Assembly: GCF_025154055.1 (NCBI RefSeq)
Contig: NZ_JAOALK010000061.1
Location: forward strand, 26,741 to 90,740
DNA length: 64,000 bases
Direction: 5' to 3'
DNA from: Aquibacillus koreensis
GTDB taxonomy: Bacteria; Bacillota; Bacilli; Bacillales; Amphibacillaceae
The notes beneath the pieces are model-generated. The model was given only the letters and a program-made list of their open reading frames with translations. It did no database searches and was not told the origin of the DNA. Each line of letters begins with the position of its first letter. Position 1 is the first letter of the stretch. The translations under genes were made by a program, and so were the position numbers. Shown here piece after piece: positions 17,879-26,641 of the stretch.

Positions 17879-18829
17879 GTGGACAAGCAGACGAAGATTT
17901 CTGTTCGAATGAACGGAAAAGAAACGACCATACAGGATAATAAGACTACGAAACAAGATCCATGGCCTAATGCCTATCAGCAACAAGCTGCTGCTTTAGA
18001 TAATAAGTATGATCCAGATGACTTGATAGAGTTCGAGAAAAATCACTCTTCAGATGATCAAGCAGATGATTGGTATAAGAACATAAATGTACGGAAAAAA
18101 CAAAAGAAAATCCCCCCCGTTGTAAAAGTATTTGCAGTATCAGCTGTATCAGCGATTCTAGTTGGTGTTACAATAGGATTTATTATGTTGGGCATGTTTG
18201 TTGGGATCGATAATGGGGGAGAAGCCGTTAATGGTGTAGCGTCTGTTCCGGCAGATGGGGATACGTCAACTGCAGCTCCTGATACCGAGAACAGTCCAGT
18301 TACAGGTGATGCAACAGAAACGGTTACTTATTCAGCACAACCTTTATCAGCCATCTTCGTGCAAGGTGGTGCCTACTCGTCTGTCGAATCAGCTGAGGCA
18401 GCGCAGCAAGGTTTCCTTAGCAGTGGTTACCCAGCGGTAGTTTGGGAAAAAGATGGGTGGCATCGCGTAATTATGCATGTAAGTAATAGCCAAGCGACTG
18501 TCGACCAACAGATTTCTTCATTTCAAAGTGAAGGACTAGAAACCATTGACAAAGCCTGGACGACGGAACAAACAGATGTACAGCTCCCATCTAGTGAAGC
18601 GGAATGGTTAGAATCTTTTCCGGAGCTATGGACGACTGCGATCACTGGTGAAATTACGATAGAATCTTGGGATGAATGGGTATCATCTTATCCTGAAGAC
18701 AGCAGTACAACTGTTCAAGCGCTACAAGCAGAAGCAAAAGGATTAATAGAAGCAATTAATAGTGATCAATCTACGCAAAGTTCTTTACTGAAAATGTGGA
18801 AACTATATGCCGATATTGGTAAAGAATAA
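17879..18829 (+). CDS. spoIIB: Stage II sporulation protein SpoIIB
   Basis: A 316-residue protein assigned from synteny (directly before maf, as in B. subtilis) and architecture. It has a cytoplasmic acidic N-terminus, a membrane helix at ~83-110, a Ser/Thr/Ala-rich linker, and a SPOR-like peptidoglycan-binding domain at ~155-225 (AIFVQGGAYSSVESAEAAQ...GYPAVVWEKDGWHRVIMHV). SpoIIB localises to the sporulation septum and assists engulfment with SpoIID, SpoIIM and SpoIIP. It starts at GTG 17879 after GCGAGGGA. Primary sequence is poorly conserved in this family, so the name relies on context. Confidence 0.88.
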   Translation: MDKQTKISVRMNGKETTIQDNKTTKQDPWPNAYQQQAAALDNKYDPDDLIEFEKNHSSDDQADDWYKNINVRKKQKKIPPVVKVFAVSAVSAILVGVTIGFIMLGMFVGIDNGGEAVNGVASVPADGDTSTAAPDTENSPVTGDATETVTYSAQPLSAIFVQGGAYSSVESAEAAQQGFLSSGYPAVVWEKDGWHRVIMHVSNSQATVDQQISSFQSEGLETIDKAWTTEQTDVQLPSSEAEWLESFPELWTTAITGEITIESWDEWVSSYPEDSSTTVQALQAEAKGLIEAINSDQSTQSSLLKMWKLYADIGKE

Positions 18830-18861
18830 GTAGGGCAAAATATCCTACTTATTCTTTTTTT
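18825..18861 (+). terminator. Intrinsic terminator after spoIIB
   Basis: A perfect 10-bp stem AATAAGTAGG/CCTACTTATT with an adjoining T7 tail. The left arm includes the spoIIB stop codon. Confidence 0.88.
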
Positions 18862-19004
18862 GTGAAAAAAGTAGGATAGAATTTAAATTTGTTAAAAGAG
18901 AACGTGCATTTTCTACTATAAAAAACGACATAAAATAAATTTTTCTCGATTTGTTCTATCTAAAAGGTAGGAGTAAACTACACATATAGGAAGGTGTTTT
19001 TTAA

Positions 19005-19577
19005 ATGAATCAACTCATTCTAGCATCGGGTTCACCAAGAAGAAAGGAGCTACTAGAGCAAGTAGGAATTCCGTGTATCGTTAGGAAATCTGACTTCGAT
19101 GAGTCAACGGTGACAGAAAGTGATCCAAAGAAATTAGTAGAAACGCTAGCGGTAGAAAAGGGGAATACGATAGATCTACAAGCAGACCAAATAGTTTTGG
19201 CTGCAGATACCGTTGTTAGCTACAAACAAAAGGTACTAACGAAGCCGGAAAATGAAGCGGATGCACTAGCGATGCTAAAAGATTTAAATGGTAATCAGCA
19301 CCACGTTTACACCGGGGTTATGATCCGTTCGACAACGAAGCAGGTGGTCTTTTCGACTTGTACGACTGTGCAATTTTTACAGTTGACTGAGGATGAATTA
19401 AACAAATACATCGCTTCGGGAGAGCCTTTTGATAAAGCTGGAGGCTATGGGATTCAAGGGAAAGGTGCTTTTTTAGTGAAAGAAATAAAAGGAGATTATT
19501 ATAGTGTGGTAGGACTTCCGATCTCTGCTGTTGTTCAATTGTTAAAAGAATTTGGGGTTTATCCAGTATTTAATTGA
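19005..19577 (+). CDS. maf: Maf-family nucleotide pyrophosphatase
   Basis: A 190-residue Maf/YhdE enzyme hydrolysing non-canonical or UTP/dTTP-type nucleoside triphosphates. Motifs: N-terminal LASGSPRRKELLEQVG, the catalytic VLAADTVVSY and KPENEADALAMLK, HHVYTGV, and the C-terminal GGYGIQGKGAFLVKEIKGDYYSVVGLP. RBS GGAAGGTG precedes the ATG. It is followed closely by radC, as in Bacillus, and has been linked to septum formation there. Substrate preference is not deduced. Confidence 0.95.
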   Translation: MNQLILASGSPRRKELLEQVGIPCIVRKSDFDESTVTESDPKKLVETLAVEKGNTIDLQADQIVLAADTVVSYKQKVLTKPENEADALAMLKDLNGNQHHVYTGVMIRSTTKQVVFSTCTTVQFLQLTEDELNKYIASGEPFDKAGGYGIQGKGAFLVKEIKGDYYSVVGLPISAVVQLLKEFGVYPVFN

Positions 19578-19601
19578 AGAATAAAGCTTGGAGGTGTTTC
19601 T

Positions 19602-20291
19602 ATGTCAAGAACGAGTATAAGTATGAAACATGTACCAAAACAGGACCGTCCACGGGAGAGATTATTAGAACTCGGGCCGGGACATGTATCGAATCAGGAG
19701 CTATTAGCTATTTTGTTGGGCACAGGTTCGAAAGAGGAGTCGGTACAAGTATTAGCAGAGCGCGTGTTAATGCATTTTGATGGGTTAAATCTACTCCGGG
19801 AATCTACGATTGAGGAGCTAACAGCAATCAAAGGAATTGGTTCTGTGAAAGGTGTGTTGATTTTGGCGGCAATTGAACTTGGCAAACGGATGCAGAAATA
19901 TAAGCCCCAGGAAAAATACGTCATCAGAAGTCCAGAAGATGGTGCGGATTATGTGATGGAAGAGATGCGAATATTAAAACAGGAACATTTTGTTGTTTTA
20001 TTTTTGAATACAAAGAATCAAGTAATCCATAGACAAACGATCTTTATTGGAAGCCTAAATGCGTCGATTGTTCACCCTAGAGAAATATTTCGAGAAGCTG
20101 TAAAAAGGTCGGCAGCCTCTATTATCTGTGCACATAATCACCCTTCCGGAGACCCCTCTCCCTCTCAAGAAGATATCCATGTAACGAAAAGACTATTAGA
20201 ATGTGGTAAAATGATAGGTATTGAAGTACTTGATCATTTAGTTATTGGTGACCATAAATTTGTTTCGTTAAAGGAAAAAGGGTATTTATAG
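19602..20291 (+). CDS. radC: RadC family protein (JAB1/MPN metalloprotein)
   Basis: A 229-residue protein with an N-terminal helix-hairpin-helix region (IEELTAIKGIGSVKGVLILAAIELGKR) and a C-terminal MPN/JAMM metal site HNHPSGDPSPSQED, with an upstream Glu expected in the same fold. Despite its name its role in DNA repair is unproven. RBS GGAGGTG sits seven nt before the ATG. It lies 24 nt after maf, so probably co-transcribed; a weak terminator follows its stop codon. Confidence 0.95.
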   Translation: MSRTSISMKHVPKQDRPRERLLELGPGHVSNQELLAILLGTGSKEESVQVLAERVLMHFDGLNLLRESTIEELTAIKGIGSVKGVLILAAIELGKRMQKYKPQEKYVIRSPEDGADYVMEEMRILKQEHFVVLFLNTKNQVIHRQTIFIGSLNASIVHPREIFREAVKRSAASIICAHNHPSGDPSPSQEDIHVTKRLLECGKMIGIEVLDHLVIGDHKFVSLKEKGYL

Positions 20292-20316
20292 TACTATTCT
20301 TTTTGTACTTTTTCTC
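20290..20316 (+). terminator. Weak terminator after radC
   Basis: Stem AGTAC/GTACT with a 10-nt T-rich loop and a T5 tail at the radC stop codon. Short stem, so efficiency is doubtful. Confidence 0.45.
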
Positions 20317-20689
20317 GTATAATCAAATTAACGCTTTTAATAAAGTCGGCGCCATTTCTCAAGGTAAACTTGTAGTTGGCGCTTCTTCTCATTATCGTTT
20401 GACGGTAAAAGCGAATCACATAGTCTATTGTGACTACATTATAGAGGATTTCGTACATATTACCATTTTGATACTAATTTAAAAGAAAACTGGTAATGAA
20501 GAGAAAAAGACATAATCATTTACGTATGCACCTTTTTATGTGATTTAACATAGTATAATTGTTCACTATTGCAAACACTACAAAAGGACAAGCCCATACG
20601 GTCGTTTTCTGAAAATTAAACGTATGTATAGCCCTATAGCATAATACTATAATACATGGATAAGTTTTTTGGGGAAAGGGAGATTTATT
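20317..20689 (+). promoter_or_regulatory. radC-mreB intergenic region with hairpin and candidate promoters
   Basis: About 370 nt without a gene. A two-part hairpin, GCGCCA (20349-20354) with TGGCGC (20377-20382) enclosing CAAG/CTTG, could act as a second terminator. Exact TATAAT boxes lie at 20554-20559 and 20648-20653, but neither has a good -35 element at 16-18 nt. They are the best candidates for the mreB operon promoter. Nothing else was recognised. Confidence 0.4.
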
Positions 20690-21730
20690 TTGGCTAGATT
20701 TAGTTTATCGCAAGATTTAGGTATAGATTTAGGTACAGCGAATACGCTTGTATATGTTCGAGGTAAAGGAATTGTCGTTCGTGAGCCCTCTGTTGTTGCT
20801 AAAAATAGGACAACTGGTGAAATACAAGCAGTTGGAAGCGAAGCAAGAAATATGATTGGTAGAACGCCAGGGAATATTTCTGTTATTAGACCGATGAAAG
20901 ATGGTGTCATTGCAGATTATGATACAACTGCAGCAATGATGAAATATTATATTAAACAAGCGCAAAAGAATCGTTCTTCTTTTGCAAGAAAACCTAACGT
21001 GATGGTATGTGTGCCTTCTGGGATTACTATGGTGGAAGAGCGTGCCGTTATTGATGCGACGAAACAAGCAGGAGCAAAGGATGCATTCCCAATTGCAGAG
21101 CCTTTTGCAGCTGCGATTGGTGCGGGGTTGCCAGTATGGGAGCCAACAGGAAGTATGATCGTGGATATCGGTGGCGGTACGACAGAGGTAGCTATTATTT
21201 CATTAGGTGGGATTGTGACAAGCCAATCAATTCGTACAGCAGGCGATGATATGGATGATTCAATCATTCAGTACATTCGCAAAAAATACAATCTAATGAT
21301 TGGCGAACGGTCTGCTGAATCCATTAAAATGGATATTGGGTCTGCAGGAATGTTATACATGAAAGACGAAATGGATATTAGGGGTAGAGATTTATTAACT
21401 GGTTTGCCAAAAACGATTACTATTTCTGCAGAGGAAGTAGCCATTTCCTTGAAAGATACGGTGACTGCGATCATTGATGCAGTGAAAAATACGCTTGAAA
21501 AATCTCCACCAGAATTAGCGGCAGATATCATGGATCGAGGCATTGTATTATCAGGAGGTGGTGCTTTGCTTAAAGGACTGGATCAAATTTTGAGTGATGA
21601 GACGAATATGCCAGTTTTTGTTGCAGAAGAACCGCTGGATAGTGTAGCAATCGGTACTGGTAAATCTCTAGACTATATGCAACATTTCAAGTCAAATCCA
21701 AATGTATCCACTCGTTCCACAATGGAATAA
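20690..21730 (+). CDS. mreB: Rod-shape actin homologue MreB
   Basis: A 346-residue bacterial actin that guides lateral cell-wall synthesis with MreC, MreD, RodA and penicillin-binding proteins. Near-invariant blocks: [60 protein letters not shown], and [15 protein letters not shown]. The start is set at TTG 20690 because AAAGGGAG (20675-20682) is eight nt upstream and the product then aligns with known N-termini; an in-frame TTG at 20669 lacks such a site. First gene of mreBCD. Confidence 0.96.
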   Translation: MARFSLSQDLGIDLGTANTLVYVRGKGIVVREPSVVAKNRTTGEIQAVGSEARNMIGRTPGNISVIRPMKDGVIADYDTTAAMMKYYIKQAQKNRSSFARKPNVMVCVPSGITMVEERAVIDATKQAGAKDAFPIAEPFAAAIGAGLPVWEPTGSMIVDIGGGTTEVAIISLGGIVTSQSIRTAGDDMDDSIIQYIRKKYNLMIGERSAESIKMDIGSAGMLYMKDEMDIRGRDLLTGLPKTITISAEEVAISLKDTVTAIIDAVKNTLEKSPPELAADIMDRGIVLSGGGALLKGLDQILSDETNMPVFVAEEPLDSVAIGTGKSLDYMQHFKSNPNVSTRSTME

Positions 21731-21745
21731 GCAGGTGTATTGATT

Positions 21746-22636
21746 ATGTTATTTTTTCGTAGAAAACGTCTATTTATTATTCTCATAGGCTTTATTATAT
21801 TAGTTGGTTCCATTGGTTTTTCGCTTCGAGACAGAGAGGAATTAACGACGGTAGAAGAGTTTCTGCATGATGCTGTTGGTTGGTTTCAAGGAGTTGTGCA
21901 TCAACCTGTCGAATTCACAACAACATTAGTTTCGAACATAAATGAGTTAAAACACATTTATGAAGAAAACCAAGTGTTAAAGACACGCTTGTCCCAATAT
22001 AATTTGTTGTTACATGAAGTGAAAGAGCTTAGGAAAGAGAATGATGAATTATACAGTGTTTTAGGGAAGACAGAATCGGAGTCTTTAAATGAATTTATCC
22101 CAATCCAAGCATCTGTTATTGCTCGCAGTAAAGAGCAATGGTTTAAAATGATAACGATCAACAAAGGTGAGCAGGATGGTGTGGAGACGAATATGGCCGT
22201 CATTACAGGAGAAGGAATGGTAGGTAAGATTTATTCTAGTTCGCAATTTACTTCCTCTGTTCTCTTATTAAATGGCTTTGATCGTTCTAACCGAATTTCG
22301 GTTGTTGTCGACGCAGAGGAAACGGATAAAGACCCAACAGGATTCATTGTAGGGTATGATGAAGAAGCAGAAACCCTCTTATTAGAATTAGATGAATATG
22401 ATGTTGAAGTTAGTGAAGGGGAGTTAGTTGTATCCTCTGGGCTAGGTGGGGTATTTCCAAAAGGACTAGAAATAGGTACAATAGAGGAAGTGGCACCGGA
22501 CAAGTATGGATTAACGAAAGTTGCGCATGTATCTCCTTCAGCTGATTTATATAACTTTGGCCACGTGATCGTCGTGGACCGTCAGGCAACCATACCATCA
22601 GAAGTGGAAAGTGAACCTGAGGAGGGAGAAGAATAA
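21746..22636 (+). CDS. mreC: Rod-shape-determining protein MreC
   Basis: A 296-residue bitopic protein: membrane helix at ~8-27, coiled coil at ~70-110 (ELKHIYEENQVLKTRL...LRKENDELYSVLG) that drives dimerisation, and an extracytoplasmic beta-barrel core with GEGMVGKI and VSSGLGGVFPKGLEIGTI, which is the conserved MreC signature. ATG 21746, not an upstream TTG, has AGCAGGTG at good distance. Its stop codon overlaps the mreD start by one base. Confidence 0.95.
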   Translation: MLFFRRKRLFIILIGFIILVGSIGFSLRDREELTTVEEFLHDAVGWFQGVVHQPVEFTTTLVSNINELKHIYEENQVLKTRLSQYNLLLHEVKELRKENDELYSVLGKTESESLNEFIPIQASVIARSKEQWFKMITINKGEQDGVETNMAVITGEGMVGKIYSSSQFTSSVLLLNGFDRSNRISVVVDAEETDKDPTGFIVGYDEEAETLLLELDEYDVEVSEGELVVSSGLGGVFPKGLEIGTIEEVAPDKYGLTKVAHVSPSADLYNFGHVIVVDRQATIPSEVESEPEEGEE

Positions 22637-23172
22637 TGCAAAGATTCTATCTCCCTTCTTTCGTATTATTGATGTTAATTTTAGAAGGTGTTGCGTTAGA
22701 CTTTCTTCCGCAATTTTTAATGGATAAAGATTTGTTAATTGTCCCACACTGGATGCTGCTATTTCTAGTGTTAATAGCGATTTATTATGATTTTGAAAAC
22801 ACGTATTATGCAGTACTGTATGCAGTCATATTTGGGTTAATGATTGATATTGTAAGCACAAGTGTAATTGGTGTGTACATGTTTATTTATGCGCTTGTGA
22901 TCTATATTATTCATGGATTGAGAAAAGTTTTACATACAAACTATCTTGTCGCATTCCTCCTCGCTGTTTTGGATGTTATAATGGTCGATATTGGCGTCTA
23001 CATTATTTACTTTTTTATCGGAATTAACCATATGCAGTGGAACGAATACATGTCCGTGCGTTTAGTACCTACATTAATTGGAAATATGATATTCTTTATC
23101 CTGCTCTATCCGATTTTTAAAGGAAAGTTAATGAAATGGTCTAGTGATCGTTTTGATTCAAAAAGAGTCTAA
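22636..23172 (+). CDS. mreD: Rod-shape-determining protein MreD
   Basis: A 178-residue hydrophobic protein with about five to six membrane segments, typical length and position for MreD. It forms a complex with MreC and RodA in the elongation machinery. The start ATG overlaps the mreC stop codon (TAATG), and GGAGGGAGAAG in the end of mreC serves as its ribosome-binding site, so the two are translationally coupled. Confidence 0.93.
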   Translation: MQRFYLPSFVLLMLILEGVALDFLPQFLMDKDLLIVPHWMLLFLVLIAIYYDFENTYYAVLYAVIFGLMIDIVSTSVIGVYMFIYALVIYIIHGLRKVLHTNYLVAFLLAVLDVIMVDIGVYIIYFFIGINHMQWNEYMSVRLVPTLIGNMIFFILLYPIFKGKLMKWSSDRFDSKRV

Positions 23173-23233
23173 GTTGGTTAGACGATTCTGTATGTAAAGG
23201 AAAAGTTAAAAATTATTTTGGGGTGAGCCTATC

Positions 23234-23920
23234 GTGATAGTCAACAAGCAATTGATAACGATCAAAGGTACTCGAGAGGGTCTTACATTATATATAGATG
23301 ATTCGTGTTCATTTAGTGATATGCTTAAAGAACTAGATCAAGTACTTTCCACTAAATACACAGATAAGGATGAGCCTATGATTACGGTTACCATTCAGCT
23401 TGGTAATCGCTATTTACATAAAGAGCAAGAAGAAGAGCTTCGTGAAGTAATCCGCAGAAAAAATAAACTAGTAGTGCAATCAATTGAATCCAATGTAATA
23501 CTAAAGAAACAGGCACTGGATTGGATGGAAGATAGTGAAATAAAAACAATTACAAAGATTGTCCGTTCTGGTCAAGTGCTTGAGGTGACAGGTGATTTAT
23601 TACTAGTTGGAGATGTTAATCCTGGTGCGAAAATAGTTGCGACGGGAAATATATTTGTTCTAGGTAGTTTAAGGGGAGTTGCCCATGCGGGGGTAGATGG
23701 AAACAGGGACGCAGTAATCGTGGCATCGTATATGGAACCTAGTCAGCTTCGCATAGCAGATTACATAAGTCGATCTCCAGATTATGAATCAGAGGGTGTT
23801 TCGATGGAATGCGGTTTTATTGATGGGGCTAAATCGAAGATCGTTATTGATCGTCTTCAAGTTCTTTCGCAAAAACGACCGGATCTTAACGGGTTTGAAA
23901 GGAGAATTTTACATGGGTGA
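23234..23920 (+). CDS. minC: Septum site-determining protein MinC
   Basis: A 228-residue inhibitor of FtsZ ring assembly. The N-terminal domain (~1-100) is of the MinC_N type. The C-terminal right-handed beta-helix (~115-215) shows the hallmark VRSGQVLEVTGDLLLVGDVNPGAKIVATGNIFVLGSLRG in which GDVNPGA and GNIFVLGSLRGVAHAG mediate MinD binding. Start GTG 23234 after GGGGTGAG. It overlaps minD by eight nt, giving coupled synthesis of the pair. Confidence 0.96.
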   Translation: MIVNKQLITIKGTREGLTLYIDDSCSFSDMLKELDQVLSTKYTDKDEPMITVTIQLGNRYLHKEQEEELREVIRRKNKLVVQSIESNVILKKQALDWMEDSEIKTITKIVRSGQVLEVTGDLLLVGDVNPGAKIVATGNIFVLGSLRGVAHAGVDGNRDAVIVASYMEPSQLRIADYISRSPDYESEGVSMECGFIDGAKSKIVIDRLQVLSQKRPDLNGFERRILHG

Positions 23921-24710
23921 GGCAATTGTAATAACGTCAGGTAAAGGTGGAGTTGGTAAAACAACTACAACTGCAAACTTAGGTACAGCTTTAGCTCTTT
24001 TAGAAAAAAAGGTTTGTTTAGTCGATACGGATATTGGACTACGAAATTTAGATGTTATTATGGGCCTAGAGAACCGTATCATTTATGATATCGTCGACGT
24101 AGCTAAAGGAAGATGTAAGTTAAAGCAAGCATTAATTGTGGATAAGCGTTTTGAATGTTTGTATTTATTGCCTGCTGCTCAAACAAGTGACAAGTCAGAG
24201 TTAAGTCCAGAGGCAATGGTAGAAATTGTTGCAGAATTGAAACAAGAGTTTGATTATATATTAATCGACTGTCCGGCAGGTATTGAGCAAGGGTACAAAA
24301 ATGCAGTCGCTGGTGCAGATAAGGCATTAGTTATTACAACACCAGAAAAATCTAGTGTTCGTGATGCAGATAGAATAATAGGTTTGTTGGAACAAGAGTC
24401 TGTGGAGCCGCCAAACCTGATTGTGAACAGAATTAGAAATCATATGGTTAAAAATGGCGATATGCTAGATATTGATGATATTGTCCAAATATTATCGATT
24501 GATTTAATAGGTATTGTTGCTGACGATGATGAAGTAATTAAAGCTTCGAACCATGGTGAGCCGGTAGCCTTCCAACCGAACACAAGGGCATCGATTGCCT
24601 ATCGGAATATTGCGAGAAGAATTTTAGGTGAATCCGTTCCATTGCTATCACTAGAAGATGACAAGGGTATGTTTTCAAAGATGAAGAAGTTCTTCGGAAT
24701 GCGCTCTTAA
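23913..24710 (+). CDS. minD: Septum site-determining ATPase MinD
   Basis: A 265-residue deviant Walker A ATPase (SGKGGVGKTTTTANLG at ~9-24), which recruits MinC to the membrane. It has the Walker B VCLVDTDIGLRNLDVIMGLE, the switch region YILIDCPAGIEQGYKNA and a C-terminal amphipathic helix (SKMKKFFGM) that acts as membrane-targeting sequence. The ATG at 23913 has AAAGGAG eight nt upstream; a longer frame open through minC is not used. A strong terminator ends the mreBCD-minCD unit. Confidence 0.97.
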   Translation: MGEAIVITSGKGGVGKTTTTANLGTALALLEKKVCLVDTDIGLRNLDVIMGLENRIIYDIVDVAKGRCKLKQALIVDKRFECLYLLPAAQTSDKSELSPEAMVEIVAELKQEFDYILIDCPAGIEQGYKNAVAGADKALVITTPEKSSVRDADRIIGLLEQESVEPPNLIVNRIRNHMVKNGDMLDIDDIVQILSIDLIGIVADDDEVIKASNHGEPVAFQPNTRASIAYRNIARRILGESVPLLSLEDDKGMFSKMKKFFGMRS

Positions 24711-24725
24711 TTATATATAAGCCTT

Positions 24726-24755
24726 AACCCTCTAACACTTTGTTAGGGGGTTTTT
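24726..24755 (+). terminator. Intrinsic terminator after minD
   Basis: Stem AACCCTCTAAC/GTTAGGGGGTT (one G-T pair) followed by T5. The 24756-24996 interval before spoIVFA holds no clear promoter that I could support, although a sporulation sigma-E promoter would be expected. Confidence 0.88.
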
Positions 24756-24996
24756 ATATGAATCTATTTTTTTCTTTTCATATCGCATATCCAATCCCAT
24801 TACTTCATAGAATTGAATTAACAATCTAAAAAATAGCCAAGCTGTGTGGTGCTTCAAACCGTTAAGCAGACGTGACATGCTATTGGTTTAGTAGCCAGTA
24901 TTTTATATGGAAAGGACACTCAGCCTCAGGCAGGGCTTGAAGTGGACAAGGAATCTGTCCCTCTGTCCTAAATATGGAGTAAAGGAATGTGAAGTG

Positions 24997-25776
24997 ATGA
25001 AAAGAGATCTTAGTCAAGTGCGAAGAAATATTGAAAAACGAAAAAGAGAGAGGAAAGTTGGAGCTGGAGCTGGATCAGGTAATGCAAAACAAGCAAGGTT
25101 TTCATCCATTGCATTTCCTCAAGATGAAGAGCGGCATGGATATATGCCGGTTTCTGATGAAGTCGGTACGAATAAGAACGTAAAAGATACCTTTATTGCC
25201 TCCTTTGTCATGAAAAGTACGCTTGCTGCAATTCTTTTCTTTGGAGTCGCGATCCTAGTTCGGATGGATGGTGGATTTTTAGAAAAACCGAAACAGTGGA
25301 CAAGTAATGCATTAACAGAGGAGTTTCCTTTTGCAACTGTTAATCATTGGTATCAAGAAAAATTTGGCTACCCATTAGCATTAACGCCAAATCCAAATAG
25401 CGAGGATGTATTAACGCCTGCGCTTCCTGTTAACGGAACGCTTAGCCAAACATTTCAGGTGAACGGGCAAGGAATTATGATTACAGCTGATGAAGACCAG
25501 AGTGTGCGTGCAATGGAAAAAGGCATTGTCATTTTTGCTGGGAATAATAAAGAAACAAATAAAACTGTAATTATTCAGCACGCAGATAAAAGCAATACTG
25601 TTTATGGAAATTTAACAGATATTAATGTATATCAATATCAGTCAGTAACAAGCAATGAAGTGATTGGACAATTCAAACCATCGGAAAGCTCTGCAAAGGC
25701 CGTTTATTTTGCGATAGAAAAGGATAACCAATATCTTGATCCAATACAGGTGATGCAAGTTGACGAACGTCCTTAG
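24997..25776 (+). CDS. spoIVFA: Stage IV sporulation protein SpoIVFA
   Basis: A 259-residue protein holding SpoIVFB in an inactive complex at the outer forespore membrane until SpoIVB cleaves it. It has a very basic N-terminus (KRKRERK), one membrane helix at ~72-92, and a C-terminal LytM/M23-like domain (~150-250; NGQGIMITADEDQSVRAMEKGIVIFAG, TVIIQHADKSNTVYGNL). ATG 24997 (AAAGGA about ten nt upstream) is preferred over a longer open frame. The 3' end overlaps spoIVFB by 17 nt. Confidence 0.92.
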   Translation: MKRDLSQVRRNIEKRKRERKVGAGAGSGNAKQARFSSIAFPQDEERHGYMPVSDEVGTNKNVKDTFIASFVMKSTLAAILFFGVAILVRMDGGFLEKPKQWTSNALTEEFPFATVNHWYQEKFGYPLALTPNPNSEDVLTPALPVNGTLSQTFQVNGQGIMITADEDQSVRAMEKGIVIFAGNNKETNKTVIIQHADKSNTVYGNLTDINVYQYQSVTSNEVIGQFKPSESSAKAVYFAIEKDNQYLDPIQVMQVDERP

Positions 25777-26626
25777 ACATCTTCCACCTTTGTATATACA
25801 TCCAATCCTTTGGTTTTTTATTTTAGTATCTGTATTCACAGGTACTTTTATGGAATTATCGATAATTTTACTTATTGTCCTGATCCATGAATGTGGTCAT
25901 TATTTTGCTGCTAAATATTACGAATGGAGAATTAGAAGAATAAATTTATGGATATTTGGTGGGGTAATGGAAACAGATGAACATGCAAGTAAACCGATGA
26001 AACAAGAATTAATCGTCACATTAGCGGGACCACTCCAACACATCTGGATTTATGGTTTACTTTTTGTTTGTGCAGAATATAGTTTGTTGCCATTTGCCGT
26101 GATTGATTTAGCATTAAAGTACAATACAACTATTCTACTGTTTAATTTATTGCCGATATGGCCATTAGATGGTGGAAAAATTCTATTACTTTTATATTCC
26201 TCATTTCTACCTTACCGAAGGGCACTAGGAACGATGCTTATTAGTTCATCGATCATATGTATGTTTACGCTCTTGTTGATATCGATGAACTTTTCCTTTA
26301 CTTTAAGTGCCTTTCTTTTAATTGGTTTTATTTTGTGGGAGAATCGACTAGAATGGAAACGAAGGTATTATACCTTTATTCGTTTCTTGTTGAAACGACA
26401 CGTAGATAAACCAAGTCCAAAAAAAATTAGACCGATTGTTGTTGATCCTGATACATCTCTTATGAGGATTTTTTCTTTGTTCAGACGTAATTATCGTCAC
26501 CGCATACATGTGAAGTGTAATGGAAAGCAGCCTGTATTGTTGGATGAGGAAGCTTGTTTAAGAGCGTACTTTAAATTAAAACAGTATCAGACAACAGCAG
26601 GAGAGATGATCGGTAATCGTGACTAA
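25760..26626 (+). CDS. spoIVFB: Sigma-K processing intramembrane protease SpoIVFB
   Basis: A 288-residue site-2-protease (M50) that cuts pro-sigma-K in the mother cell. Catalytic zinc motif HECGH is in LIHECGHYFAAKYYEW near residue 44-48; the second motif NLLPIWPLDGGK is near 130-140. About six membrane segments are followed by a cytoplasmic region (~195-288) matching the CBS-like domain that senses ATP. TTG 25760 is the only in-frame start placed by an upstream AGGTGATG; it overlaps spoIVFA. Confidence 0.93.
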   Translation: MTNVLRHLPPLYIHPILWFFILVSVFTGTFMELSIILLIVLIHECGHYFAAKYYEWRIRRINLWIFGGVMETDEHASKPMKQELIVTLAGPLQHIWIYGLLFVCAEYSLLPFAVIDLALKYNTTILLFNLLPIWPLDGGKILLLLYSSFLPYRRALGTMLISSSIICMFTLLLISMNFSFTLSAFLLIGFILWENRLEWKRRYYTFIRFLLKRHVDKPSPKKIRPIVVDPDTSLMRIFSLFRRNYRHRIHVKCNGKQPVLLDEEACLRAYFKLKQYQTTAGEMIGNRD

Positions 26627-26641
26627 GAAATGAGGAAGGCA

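Noticed and set aside
20729..21067. Antisense frame within mreB (and many similar antisense frames in valS, secDF, relA and minD)
   Set aside because: These are codon-use shadows of strongly coding opposite frames, with no ribosome-binding sites or domain features.
23784..23912. Extended MinD start inside minC
   Set aside because: MinD proteins begin directly before the SGKGGVGKTT loop, and ATG 23913 has an ideal ribosome-binding site.
24907..24996. Extended SpoIVFA start
   Set aside because: The extra residues have no family resemblance and the in-frame ATG at 24997 is supported by a purine-rich site.
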